19,014 nt of DNA, from assembly GCA_034666705.1 (NCBI GenBank), contig JAXDLH010000272.1, positions 1 to 19,014 on the forward strand. The letters run 5' to 3'. Under the pieces are notes generated by a model. That model saw nothing but the letters and a program-made list of their open reading frames with translations, was not told where the DNA came from and searched no databases. This document shows, in pieces, positions 6,707-15,372 of the stretch. Within the stretch, counting starts at the first letter, position 1. Each line of letters begins with the position of its first letter. A program made the translations under genes and the position numbers. The stretch comes from JAXDLH01 sp034666705 (lineage in GTDB: Bacteria; Chloroflexota; UBA6077; SHYK01).

Positions 6707-7245
6707 GCGGACAGTGGTGCCAGCACACCCCGTTGATCGGCGCGCCAGCCTTTCTGGTCCCAGCCGCGAACCACCTGCTCGATCGCGGCGGCCTCTTCCG
6801 ATGTCGGCACCCGCGCCAACTGGATGACCAACGCAACGTGGACACCGGCGCTCTTGCCCCGCCCCGAAGGCGCACCTCCCTTCGCCGGAGCGATATCCTT
6901 ACGAGCTATCCGCCCGTATCGGGCGTACTCTGCCCTCCTGGATACGCCCATCTGCTCACCACGAGCGACATGCGTCCCGCGCTGATACGCGGCTGGAGCC
7001 CCAGTCCGCGCGGCTCCGCCGCGCCGGACCGCTGGCGTGCGGCGCGGAGCCGCCGCCGCCAGGCGCACGGTTCGGTCATCGTGACTGGCAGTCCTGGGCA
7101 GGCTGCCCCCGGTCGGGTATCGTGAGCGCGCCTTGCGGCCCGCGTGCGTGGATGACTTCTACTTCTCCCTATCCGTCATCCTGTGCGGATCGTTACTCAC
7201 TGAGCGGAGCTGCGATGACTACACCACCACGTTGAGGAGAATGCA
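6707..7245. other. gene-poor stretch before the secreted repeat protein
   Basis: Open frames exist on both strands but their translations are Arg/Ser/Pro-rich and look accidental. One exception is a minus-strand stretch at about 6703-6855 that reads 'GVHVALVIQLARVPTSEE' followed by 'AAAIEQVVRGWDQKGW'. This looks like genuine protein but has no convincing start, no recognised family and overlaps nothing conserved. The last part holds the ribosome-binding site for the gene at 7246. No clear promoter was found. Confidence 0.4.
7234..7239 (+). promoter_or_regulatory. ribosome-binding site for the secreted repeat protein
   Basis: GAGGAG lies 6 nt before ATG 7246 and fixes that start. The start is directly followed by a basic n-region of a signal peptide. 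Confidence 0.75.
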
Positions 7246-9444
7246 ATGACCGTGCGACGCTCGGTACGGCAGGGGTCCACAGCGCTGAAGTCGGTCGCCC
7301 TCATGGCGCTGCTGGTCGGCGCCTCGTTCGTAGCCCCGGCCCCGGCCGTCGCGGACACGGCAGGTGGCCAGGCATCGGGCTACCTCGCCTACACGCAGTC
7401 CGTCAATATCTGTACGGGTTGGAAGCCGGCGTTCAATCAGTCCCTCACCCACGCCGAGGGCCCGCACACGGCGCAGAGCACCACGGCGACGGTCACTGGC
7501 CTCACACCCCGGGCGAGCTATGCCTTCCAGGTGCTCGCAATCGACCCGGGCGGCAATCTCACGCCGATTCCCTTCACGATCGTGGGGCTTGGGAGCGGCA
7601 ATGGCAAGAGTGTAGTGATCTCGGGTTTCGGCACCACCACCCTTAGCTGGAGCCAGACACCCAACGCCAACGCCTTCGAGGTCCAGCAAAAGGGGCCCGG
7701 CGACACCGGCTTCGTCGATAGCAAGGTGCGCGCCCCCGTCAAGGTCGGCGGCACCTTCCCCTTCGTCTCGTTCTACAACCCCACGGCCAACGACCTCACC
7801 TTTCCGCTGATCGCAACTCCTACCCGCCCGGGCGAGGGGGCGACCGCGGTCACCACGGTCAAGGCCGGTCAGTTCGCCCGCGTGGTCGGGCTGCCCGGAT
7901 CGTTGCTCCCACCCACGCTCCTGGCGCTCGCGGCCGCGGTGCCCGAGAGCTTCACGGGGACCGTGACGGCCAACGGCTGTCCGCGCGAGCTCTTTGCGAT
8001 CGCCGGTTCGGCCACCCTCACGTTTGACGAGTTGGCCGGCCAGTTCCTCGGCACCTTGAACGTGGACTTCCCGGTGCCCAACTGCCAGTTCTGGACGCCG
8101 CTCTTCATGAACGGCCAAAACGGCTGGAGCTCTACGCTTGCGGTCCACAACGAGGCGAACGCGCCGCTCGCCATTCAGGTGGAGCTCCGGCCGCTCGGCG
8201 CGGCCTCCCGGAGCAGCGTGGTCACCCGCGAGTACGACCTGCCGGCGAACGGCTTCCGCCAGATCAGCGCGGCGGACCTGGGGCTGCCGGACGGGTTTGC
8301 CGGCTCGCTCAGTGCGGCGGCGGTGCTTACCCCGAACAGCCCTGTGCAAGCCTGCGAGATCTCCGGGGTGGTGTACCATGAGGCTCCGGGCGCCAATCGG
8401 ATCAGCGTCGCCGCGATCCCCTTCCTCGGGCTCGCGGCGGCCAATGTGTTCCTCCCCTTCGCGTATCACGCTCCAAGTGGTGATGCGGCCGGCTGGACGA
8501 GCCGGGTCCTGATCCGGAGCACCGGCGGCGAGACGCCGATCGAGGCGCGCGCGCTCACTGCCGATGGCCAGCTCGTCTCCCAGATCCTCACCGTGCCGGG
8601 CGACGCCGCGATCGAGCTCGACCTCGACGCCATGGGCGCCCCCGCGGGGGTGCTATCCATCGAGGTGCGCGGGCTCAACGGCGCCCCGCCAGCCGTGCCA
8701 GTGATCGCCACCGCCTACCATTTCGGGCCCGGCGGGGCGGCTGCCGCGCTGAATAATCTGCCCGCCCCGGCCCACAAGAGCTACCTGCCGGCGCTCTATC
8801 GGAATGCGAATGGCGGCGACTCGGTCATCACCGTGCAGAACGTGACCGCGACGCCCGCGGTGCCGCGGCTCACCTTCACCGATCGGGACAGCGGCGCGAC
8901 CACCGTGGTGATCGCCGATGCCGGGCTCCGCGAGGGCCAGGCGCAAAGCTGGGACCTAGCTACCGTTCCCGGGCTGGAGGATGGGCATAGCTACGCGGCC
9001 GTCGTCGACACCAGCCCGGACCTCGGCGAGCTGCTCGCAACCGCAGCCCGGCAGGTGAGCGCCGCCACGGGCACGGCGATCCTCGCCGAAGGGCTGTCGA
9101 TCCCGGACTCCACCCCGGCCTCCGTACGGGTACGCGGGCTCACGGCGCCGCTCGTCTACAACCATGTGGAGGGCCTCGGTACCGTGCTGGTGTTCCAGAA
9201 CCTCGAGGTGACGGCGCAGGCGGTCACCCTGCGGTTCCTCAATAACGTGGGCACCGAAGTGGCCACCGCCCCGGTGAGTCTCCCGGCCAACTACGGGGCC
9301 GCCACCCTGGAAGTGGCAACGGTGCCCGGGCTGGCAGATGGCTTCGTCGGCTCCGTGGTGATGCGACCAAGCGGGGCCGCGGCCGTCGTGGTGCTGACGA
9401 CGCGGGCCGGCGCGGCGGTGACTTCGGCCGGGGACACTACCTGA
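7246..9444 (+). CDS. large secreted repeat-module protein
   Basis: The 732-residue protein has a classical signal peptide: basic n-region (MTVRRSVRQG), hydrophobic core near 17-31 and a likely cut after 'APAVA' (about residue 36). Residues 38-112 look like a fibronectin-III-type domain ('STTATVTGLTPRASYAFQVLAID'). From about residue 280 there are four related modules of roughly 90-120 residues. Each opens with a 'LP..Y/M.N' element and a '(S/T).(L/V)xVxN' strand: near 284 (PLFMNGQNGWSSTLAVHN), 402 (FLPFAYHAPS), 513 (YLPALYRNANGGDSVITVQN) and 635 (PLVYNHVEGLGTVLVFQN). 'LPDGFAGSL' and 'LADGFVGSV' mark module ends. Such modules occur in surface or extracellular proteins of Chloroflexota-like bacteria; the function is unknown, perhaps adhesion or structure. 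There is no C-terminal anchor. Confidence 0.85.
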   Translation: MTVRRSVRQGSTALKSVALMALLVGASFVAPAPAVADTAGGQASGYLAYTQSVNICTGWKPAFNQSLTHAEGPHTAQSTTATVTGLTPRASYAFQVLAIDPGGNLTPIPFTIVGLGSGNGKSVVISGFGTTTLSWSQTPNANAFEVQQKGPGDTGFVDSKVRAPVKVGGTFPFVSFYNPTANDLTFPLIATPTRPGEGATAVTTVKAGQFARVVGLPGSLLPPTLLALAAAVPESFTGTVTANGCPRELFAIAGSATLTFDELAGQFLGTLNVDFPVPNCQFWTPLFMNGQNGWSSTLAVHNEANAPLAIQVELRPLGAASRSSVVTREYDLPANGFRQISAADLGLPDGFAGSLSAAAVLTPNSPVQACEISGVVYHEAPGANRISVAAIPFLGLAAANVFLPFAYHAPSGDAAGWTSRVLIRSTGGETPIEARALTADGQLVSQILTVPGDAAIELDLDAMGAPAGVLSIEVRGLNGAPPAVPVIATAYHFGPGGAAAALNNLPAPAHKSYLPALYRNANGGDSVITVQNVTATPAVPRLTFTDRDSGATTVVIADAGLREGQAQSWDLATVPGLEDGHSYAAVVDTSPDLGELLATAARQVSAATGTAILAEGLSIPDSTPASVRVRGLTAPLVYNHVEGLGTVLVFQNLEVTAQAVTLRFLNNVGTEVATAPVSLPANYGAATLEVATVPGLADGFVGSVVMRPSGAAAVVVLTTRAGAAVTSAGDTT

Positions 9445-9483
9445 GCGTGAGGCCCGCGGCCGTACCGAGGTCGTCACGCTCAG
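9441..9483. terminator. hairpin between convergent genes, possible bidirectional terminator
   Basis: CTGAGCGTGA (9441-9450) is perfectly complementary to TCACGCTCAG (9474-9483) with a 23-nt GC-rich loop. The stem includes the stop codon of the secreted repeat protein and lies just beyond the end of rnhA on the other strand. There is no T-run on either side, so it is not a canonical intrinsic terminator, but its position between convergent genes fits a shared end. Confidence 0.45.
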
Positions 9484-9508
9484 AGGGGACTGCTCGCCTT
9501 AGGCACCA

Positions 9509-10021
9509 TCACCTCGTCGAGTAGCGCCCGCCGGGCGGTGCCGCGTACCCGGCGTCATCCAGGAGATTGGCGCCGCGTGCGGCGGCCACGGTAAGGTAGT
9601 CGCACCGCTCATTCTCCACATGGCCCACATGACCTCGGACCCAATGGAACGTGACCGGCTGGCGAGCTAAGCGGTCGAGCAGCCGCGCCCATAGATCGGG
9701 ATTCGCCATCGCCTTGCCCTGGCCGTTCAACCAACCGCGCGCGCGCCAGCCCTTCGCCCATCCGAGGCTTACCGCCTTGACCACGTACTGCGAGTCGCTG
9801 TGCAGGGCCGCGGGACGATCGTCGCTGAGCGCCTCGATGCCGACGATGGCGGCGAGCAGCTCCATGCGATTGTTCGTCGTCAGCCGGTAGCCGGCCGCCA
9901 GCTCGCGCCGGCGACCATCGTGATCCAGGATGACCACGCCATAGCCGCCCGGCCCCGGGTTGCCGAGGCAGGCTCCGTCGGTAAAGATGCTGATTGGCGC
10001 GAGCAGTGGGGTGAGAGTCAT
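9509..10021 (-). CDS. rnhA: ribonuclease HI
   Basis: This 170-residue enzyme cleaves the RNA strand of RNA-DNA hybrids (primer and R-loop removal) in the cytoplasm. The active-site carboxylates are all present: Asp15 in 'IFTDGACLGNPGPGGYG', Glu54 in 'NNRMELLAA', Asp76 in 'HSDSQYVVKAV' and Asp141 in 'ENERCDYL'. The mobile His131 is in 'WVRGHVGH'. The basic handle-like segment 'GWAKGWRARGWLNGQGK' is also present. Length is slightly above the usual 150-160. ATG 10021 is preferred over an upstream in-frame GTG at 10045 because it leaves the normal short lead before the first strand; neither has a clear Shine-Dalgarno. It lies 95 nt downstream of the dioxygenase gene on the same strand. Confidence 0.95.
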   Translation of the reverse strand: MTLTPLLAPISIFTDGACLGNPGPGGYGVVILDHDGRRRELAAGYRLTTNNRMELLAAIVGIEALSDDRPAALHSDSQYVVKAVSLGWAKGWRARGWLNGQGKAMANPDLWARLLDRLARQPVTFHWVRGHVGHVENERCDYLTVAAARGANLLDDAGYAAPPGGRYSTR

Positions 10022-10116
10022 GCGGATACGGTACCAGATCAGCACCGTTGGTCATGGTCACTGGCACGTCGGCCGCCAACCGGTCGACCTCGATCGCACC
10101 CAGCGAGGTGGCGCGA

Positions 10117-10848
10117 TTAGGCATGGACGGGCGAGTGCTCCCACCATTCGAGGCCGCCGGGCAGGTCGCCTGCTGCATATTCCACATGAATTACGCGGCG
10201 ATGCGCATCGTCGCGTGCCTCCGAGGACGCATGCACCAGCAGCGGGCGCATAAGCAGCGCCGCGCCGCGGGGGACCAGACACGTGACCTCCGCCATGCTG
10301 GCGTGGAGCCGGCCGATCTCGACCGTAGGCACGACGCCGAGTCGGTGGCTACCGGGCAGAACTCGCAGCGGTCCGTTGGCTTCATCGGTGGGATCAAGGT
10401 GCACGCGGACAGTGAGCATCTGCTGGAGGACCGGCGCGGGCGGCTGGACGTGCACGACCCCAGCCTTGACGGACCAAGGACCGAATCCCGGGATGTCGCG
10501 GCGCTCGCGCACCGCGATGGCGAGGTCCTGGTGCCAGGGCACCTTCCAATTCGCATCCCGGGTCTTGTCGAAGTAGATCGCACGGACCGGGAACGCGCCG
10601 TCGCCGAGGATCGGGCGGACGAGACCCAGGACCGCCTGGGACCCGGCCAGGCGCCGAACCGCCTCAATCGCCAGCAAATTGCGCATGGCGTACACCGTTC
10701 CGCGGCGACGGGAGCGTGGCACGCGCACATCGTCCATTCGCACCGCGTTCGACATGGTCTCGACGAGCTCGGTCACCTGCGCATCGTCAAGCCGGTGCGC
10801 AACGACGGCAAAGCCGGCGTCCTCGATGCAGGCCGTGAGATCAGTCAC
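10117..10848 (-). CDS. phytanoyl-CoA dioxygenase (PhyH) family protein
   Basis: This 243-residue protein belongs to the Fe(II)/2-oxoglutarate-dependent PhyH family. The iron facial triad is visible: His106 and Asp108 in 'VPWHQDLAIAV', and His206 in 'RPLLVHASSEA'. An Arg at 217/218 ('HRRVIHVEYA') would bind 2-oxoglutarate. 'LPGSHRLG' is the usual turn before the distal His strand. The family hydroxylates or halogenates diverse small molecules, so the substrate cannot be assigned. It starts at GTG 10848, 27 nt after the stop of the type III glutamine synthetase on the same strand, so co-transcription is likely. Whether that link is metabolic is unknown. Confidence 0.88.
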   Translation of the reverse strand: MTDLTACIEDAGFAVVAHRLDDAQVTELVETMSNAVRMDDVRVPRSRRRGTVYAMRNLLAIEAVRRLAGSQAVLGLVRPILGDGAFPVRAIYFDKTRDANWKVPWHQDLAIAVRERRDIPGFGPWSVKAGVVHVQPPAPVLQQMLTVRVHLDPTDEANGPLRVLPGSHRLGVVPTVEIGRLHASMAEVTCLVPRGAALLMRPLLVHASSEARDDAHRRVIHVEYAAGDLPGGLEWWEHSPVHA

Positions 10849-10875
10849 CGCGGAGTCTGGCCTGATAGCTCGCGC

Positions 10876-13047
10876 CTACTTCACAAACAGCATCTCTTGG
10901 TAGGTCGGGAGCGGCCAGAAATCGTCGGCGACCTCTCCCTCCAGGGCATCGGCATAGCTGCGCACCTGATCCATCAGGGGGCGAATGGTTTGGGCGCAGT
11001 ACTGCATGTGGTCTTCGATTGAATCGTGGTCGTGGCGGTCCAGGGCCGCAGTCAACTCGCCGACGGTGTCCGTCAAGGATTGCACGAGGCCGGCGACCTT
11101 CTCTGCCGTCGTCTTTTCCAACGCGATGCCGATGCCCTCGAGCCGTTCGATGGCCGTGGCGAGCTCAGCCAGGTACCGCACCGCCGCCGGATAAATGATC
11201 GTCTTCGCCATGCTGATCACCAGCTTGGCTTCCACATCGATCGACTGCACGTATTGCTCGGCGGAAACGTCGAAGCGGCTCTCCAGCTCGACGGGCGTGA
11301 ATACGCCGAGGCGGTTGAATAGCTCTTCGACGTATGCGGCCTTCAATACCGGCAGGGCGTCGGCGGAGGTCCGGAGGTTGGCCAGCCCCCGCTCGTCGAC
11401 CGCAATCCGGTGCCACTCCTCCGAGTAGCCGTCGCCGCCAAAGATGACGTTGCCGTGCTGCTCCACAATTCCCTGCAGGACCGTGTGCGCGGCCGTGCTG
11501 AGGTCGGCGCCACCGACGAGTTCGCGCTCCACCTGGTCGGCAACCCAATGCAGGGAGTCCGCCAGGATGGTGTTCATCGCCACCAGCGGACCGGACACGG
11601 ACATGCCCGATCCGCAGGCGCGAAACTCGAACCGATTGCCGGTGAAGGCGAAGGGCGAGGTGCGGTTGCGATCGCCCGCGTCCCTGGCAAACACGGGGAG
11701 GGTGTCCACCCCGAGATCCATGATGCCGCCGGATTCGGAGGTTCCGGGCTCGCCCGACTTGATCTGCTCGAACAACGCTTCGATCTGGCTGCCCAGGTAG
11801 ACCGACATGATTGCGGGGGGAGCTTCGTTCGCCCCCAGGCGATGATCGTTGCTCGCGCTCGCCACCACGGCCCGCATCAGGGGGCCGTATTTGTGGATGC
11901 CGCGAATCACCGCGCCGCAGAACAGGAGAAACTGGAGATTCTCATGGGGCTGGTCGCCCGGATCGAAGAGGTTGCCCTGGGTCGCATTGCCCACCGACCA
12001 GTTCACGTGCTTGCCAGAACCGTTGATGCCGGCAAAGGGTTTCTCATGGAGCAGGCACACGAAGCCGTGCTTCTTGGCCGTCATCTTGAGGAGGGTCATC
12101 GTCAGTTGCTGGTGATCGCTCGCGACGTTCGCGGCTTCGAAGAGTGGTGCGATCTCAAACTGCCCCGGCGCCACTTCGTTGTGCCGGGTCTTCGCGGGGA
12201 TGCCGAGGCGATACATCTTCTCCTCGACGTCTTGCATGAAGACCTGGACGCGCGCTGGAATCGCGCCAAAGTAATGGTCGTCAAATTGCTGCCCCTTGGC
12301 GGCGGGTTTGCCAAAGAGGGTGCGGCCGGTCAGCAGCAGGTCGGGACGGTTATGGGCGAAATGGGCATCGACCAGAAAGTATTCCTGTTCGGCTCCACAG
12401 CTCGAGTTCACCGGCGCCACCGCCGTATGCCCCAGCAATTTCAAAAGGCGCGTCGCAGCGTTGCTCATGGCCACATTGGAGCGCAGGAGGGGGGTCTTCT
12501 GGTCCAGCGCCTCGCCGGTCCAGGCCACAAAGACCGTCGGGATGCAGAGGGTCACACCGTTGTCGGTCTCCATGACGTAGGCGGGGCTGGTGACGTCCCA
12601 TGCGGTGTAGCCCCGGGCTTCGAAGGTGGAGCGCAGCCCCCCGTTGGGGAACGACGACCCGTCCGGCTCCCCCTGGACGAGGGCCTTGCCGGAAAACTCC
12701 GCGAGGACGGTGCCGTCGGGCTGGGGCGAAACAAAGCCGTCGTGCTTCTCCGCGGTGAGGTTGGTCATGGGGAAGAAGACGTGCGCGTAGTACAGCGCTC
12801 CCTTGGAGATCGCCCAGTCTTTCATGGCAGCAGCGACGACACTCGCAATGGACACGTCCAGCTTGCCGCTGGTTTGAATGGTCTTCTGGATCATCTTGAA
12901 GATTTCTTTGGGCAGGCGGGCCTGCATCTCGGCCAGCGTAAAGACGTCGGTGGCCCACAGCGCTTCGAGGCGCTGGGGGATTTTGGCGGGCAGCGGCTTC
13001 CGATCGGTGACCTGGGCAATCGCCTGGACACGCAATTCATGACTCAT
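10876..13047 (-). CDS. glnN: glutamine synthetase type III
   Basis: The 723-residue length matches GSIII (about 700-730) and not GSI or GSII. It makes glutamine from glutamate, ammonia and ATP in the cytoplasm. GSIII-type elements run in order: 'MSHELRVQAIAQ' and 'LPKEIFKMIQKTI' at the N-terminus, 'NSSCGAEQEYFLVD' with metal-binding glutamates, 'KTRHNEVAPGQFEIAPLFE', 'HEKPFAGINGSGKHVNWSVG', and 'RTSPFAFTGNRFEFRACGS' with the nucleotide and glutamate-binding arginines. The helical GSIII C-terminal domain follows and ends 'PLPTYQEMLFVK'. ATG 13047 is chosen over a longer in-frame start because AGGGAG lies about 10 nt upstream and the family N-terminus fits. No PII-like or ntr genes are in the window, so its control cannot be read here. 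Confidence 0.96.
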   Translation of the reverse strand: MSHELRVQAIAQVTDRKPLPAKIPQRLEALWATDVFTLAEMQARLPKEIFKMIQKTIQTSGKLDVSIASVVAAAMKDWAISKGALYYAHVFFPMTNLTAEKHDGFVSPQPDGTVLAEFSGKALVQGEPDGSSFPNGGLRSTFEARGYTAWDVTSPAYVMETDNGVTLCIPTVFVAWTGEALDQKTPLLRSNVAMSNAATRLLKLLGHTAVAPVNSSCGAEQEYFLVDAHFAHNRPDLLLTGRTLFGKPAAKGQQFDDHYFGAIPARVQVFMQDVEEKMYRLGIPAKTRHNEVAPGQFEIAPLFEAANVASDHQQLTMTLLKMTAKKHGFVCLLHEKPFAGINGSGKHVNWSVGNATQGNLFDPGDQPHENLQFLLFCGAVIRGIHKYGPLMRAVVASASNDHRLGANEAPPAIMSVYLGSQIEALFEQIKSGEPGTSESGGIMDLGVDTLPVFARDAGDRNRTSPFAFTGNRFEFRACGSGMSVSGPLVAMNTILADSLHWVADQVERELVGGADLSTAAHTVLQGIVEQHGNVIFGGDGYSEEWHRIAVDERGLANLRTSADALPVLKAAYVEELFNRLGVFTPVELESRFDVSAEQYVQSIDVEAKLVISMAKTIIYPAAVRYLAELATAIERLEGIGIALEKTTAEKVAGLVQSLTDTVGELTAALDRHDHDSIEDHMQYCAQTIRPLMDQVRSYADALEGEVADDFWPLPTYQEMLFVK

Positions 13048-13057
13048 CGTGATCTTT

Positions 13058-13063
13058 CTCCCT
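13058..13063 (-). promoter_or_regulatory. ribosome-binding site for type III glutamine synthetase
   Basis: The minus strand reads AGGGAG followed by AAAGATCACG and then ATG at 13047. It sets the start and argues against the 14-residue upstream extension. Confidence 0.6.
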
Positions 13064-13281
13064 GTACGCTGAAGCGTCGCGGATGGCACGGCCGTACGAA
13101 ACTCAATGGGTGCAAAAGCTCGAGTGAGAAGGCCATGGCGATGCGGTGCGCGAACTGTGCGGGTCCATTATCGCTGTAAAAGCGCGGAGGGACATTGGAC
13201 AAAGCAGCGGAGATATCCTAAGCATCCATGTGATGTTTGACCAACGGCGTGGGCTGCGGACGGAGCTCGCCGACCCCGCAC

Positions 13282-15372
13282 TCACGAGGTTCGGATGTCC
13301 TCGTCGACCCGATCGAGCTCAGGCATGCCCGTGAGCGCGTCATAAAACAGGCTCTGGGGGTCGCTGTTCTGCGGAATGCGGAAGTACATCTCGCCGATGA
13401 GGCGCGTCGTGTACTTGCGGATCCGCAGCTCGAGCAGGTCCCAATCCGGGTTGACATTGAAGTTGGGCGGCGTCACGGCCCCATTCACCGAGACGAGCCC
13501 GACGCGGCGCGCCGGATCATGGTACTCGTTCGGTATCTGCAGGCCGGTGCCATGGACGCGCATGGGGTGCGCGGTAAACGCGATGACCATTGCTTGGGGG
13601 TCGCTGGCCTCGGGATAGGTCTGCTGCAGCGCCGCCACAATATCCTCGTAGTGCACGATATCTGGCTCCGACTGCCCGGTCGGGACCAACAGCAATGGAG
13701 GCAGAACCTCCACGGTGATCCCATAGCGCTCGGCATAATAGTCGCGTAAGTCGGCGAGCTCCCAGGGCAGGAAGTGGCCAATGGGCACCAAATACACTAC
13801 CCCATGACCGACGAGGTTCCGATAGACCGGCTCGTGCGCGTTGGCGTCGCGGGTAGCCACCCGGACGAAGTCGAATGGGCCGGGATTCGCCCAGCAGGCG
13901 ATCCCCATTTCCCGGGCTTCGAGCTGGTTGGGATCGCGCGGATTCGCCCGAAGGACCGCCTGCGCCTGGGCCTGGCTCGTGAAGTCGCGGCAGTCGTAGT
14001 CATCAAAGGTCCCCGCGTACGGTGTGGGGTCGAACCCGGGCAGCGCTGGCGGCGCCTGCATGAAGGCTGGGGCCGTCACGAGTACGGCCGCCAGGGGCGC
14101 GGCCGCGAGGCGCCAATCGAGCCTCCGGCGCTCGCCCGAATCGCTCCGCAGCCCGCCGATCGCTCGCATCCAGAGGAACAGCCAACCAACGAGCGCAGCG
14201 CCGGCCAGCAGGTTCAGCATTGCCCAGACAATCCGCAACTGCAGCCCCCAGTCAGAGCTAGCGGGTTGAAATCCGTGGGCGATTGCTGATCCATCGACCA
14301 GCTCGATCACGGCCATGATAGCGAGGGCAACCCCGCCGAGCACGCCCAACCGGCCGAGCACGCGCGGCCCCACCCCGGCGCGAAGCGTGAGATCGCTGGC
14401 AAGGAGCATCCAGGCGGCGAAGCCGAGCGTGGCAAGGTGGACGCCGCCCTGGTCGGCGACGTACGAGAGCCGCTCGAACGCCTGCAACCCATCGAAGAGC
14501 ACCCAGTGGAGGCAACTCGCGATGCCGATGCCAAGCACGGCCGCGCTCCATCGCGAACTGCGCTGGCGGGTGAGCTGGTAGAGCGCGAACGCCAGCGGCA
14601 TGATGCACAGGTAGCGAATCGCCTCGAGCCCAAGCGCCACGGGGATTGACCAACCGAGCGCGAGCTGCGTGAGCACCAGCGCGAGGCCGGCGAGGCCGCA
14701 CCCCCAGCGCACGAGCTCATCCAGGAGGCCGCGAGGCGTGGCCTCAGTCGGGGTCGCGACCCTGCTCTCCCCGGGTCCACTCCCCGGCGACTCTGGCGGC
14801 AGCTCGACTGCCGGCGCCTGCGCGCGATAGCCGCGCGCCAGCTCCACGAAGCGGGCCGCCGCCTCGACGGACGCAAACGCGCGATTGGGCACGATGAGCG
14901 CGTGCGCGGCGCTCGTGAAGAGATACACGGCATGCGCCGTGGGCTCGATTGAGGTGAACGCCTGCCACGCCAGGTGCGACGAGCTGAGCGGGCTCGTCGT
15001 GTCTACCCCGGTCTCGGCAATGGTCATATGGACGGTGCGGGCGAGCGAGTCATTGGGACTGGGCGCCCCATAGATCCGCCGTACGGACGCCGTGACATTG
15101 TGGCGCCGCGAAACCCGCAGGCCACCGTACAGCGCCCAGCACAGAAGCATCGCCGACCCCACGTAGATCGGCACCCAGAACAGGACCGGCCCGTACCAAT
15201 GCGGCAAGTCGTGATGCAGATACACAATGAACAGCGTGAGCGCGATTGCGGTCACACCCATCGATTTCACGTAGCGCTGGCGATACCGCTTTTCGCGCAA
15301 GACGCGTTCGAGAACATGTAGATTGAATTGGACGTAGTCTTCAGTCTCGAGCAGATACGTCACCGTCGTCAC
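13282..15372 (-). CDS. YcxB-like / multi-pass membrane / archaemetzincin-like fusion protein
   Basis: The protein has 696 residues. Residues 1-180 resemble YcxB family proteins: 'VTYLLETEDYVQFNLHVL', two membrane segments (about 38-53 and 63-82), then 'LSSSHLAWQAFTSIEPTAHAVYLF' and 'ALIVPNRAFAS'. Residues 182-215 form a Pro/Glu-rich linker. About seven more hydrophobic segments follow (near 222, 246, 276, 311, 342, 379 and 423). Residues 457-500 ('DDYDCRDFTSQAQAQAVL', 'DPNQLEAREMGIACW') look like an Excalibur-type motif whose Ca-binding DxDxDG loop has degenerated. Residues 523-693 resemble archaemetzincin-like proteins ('VVYLVPIGHFLPWELADL', 'RRVGLVSVNGA', 'DPQSLFYDAL', 'ELDRVDED'), but HExxH is absent: the place reads 'KYTTRLIGEMYF'. 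GTG 15372 is chosen because YcxB homology begins there. Function unknown. Confidence 0.7.
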   Translation of the reverse strand: MTTVTYLLETEDYVQFNLHVLERVLREKRYRQRYVKSMGVTAIALTLFIVYLHHDLPHWYGPVLFWVPIYVGSAMLLCWALYGGLRVSRRHNVTASVRRIYGAPSPNDSLARTVHMTIAETGVDTTSPLSSSHLAWQAFTSIEPTAHAVYLFTSAAHALIVPNRAFASVEAAARFVELARGYRAQAPAVELPPESPGSGPGESRVATPTEATPRGLLDELVRWGCGLAGLALVLTQLALGWSIPVALGLEAIRYLCIMPLAFALYQLTRQRSSRWSAAVLGIGIASCLHWVLFDGLQAFERLSYVADQGGVHLATLGFAAWMLLASDLTLRAGVGPRVLGRLGVLGGVALAIMAVIELVDGSAIAHGFQPASSDWGLQLRIVWAMLNLLAGAALVGWLFLWMRAIGGLRSDSGERRRLDWRLAAAPLAAVLVTAPAFMQAPPALPGFDPTPYAGTFDDYDCRDFTSQAQAQAVLRANPRDPNQLEAREMGIACWANPGPFDFVRVATRDANAHEPVYRNLVGHGVVYLVPIGHFLPWELADLRDYYAERYGITVEVLPPLLLVPTGQSEPDIVHYEDIVAALQQTYPEASDPQAMVIAFTAHPMRVHGTGLQIPNEYHDPARRVGLVSVNGAVTPPNFNVNPDWDLLELRIRKYTTRLIGEMYFRIPQNSDPQSLFYDALTGMPELDRVDEDIRTS

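Noticed and set aside
7219..8469. Minus-strand open frame of 416 codons inside the secreted repeat protein gene
   Set aside because: The composition is Arg/Gly/Glu-rich with no domain. The plus strand has a signal peptide, a ribosome-binding site and repeat modules.
11410..13179. Plus-strand open frame of 589 codons opposite the glutamine synthetase gene
   Set aside because: It is antisense to a clear GSIII gene. Long antisense open frames are expected in high-GC coding sequence, and the translation shows no domain and mirrors the codons of the real gene.
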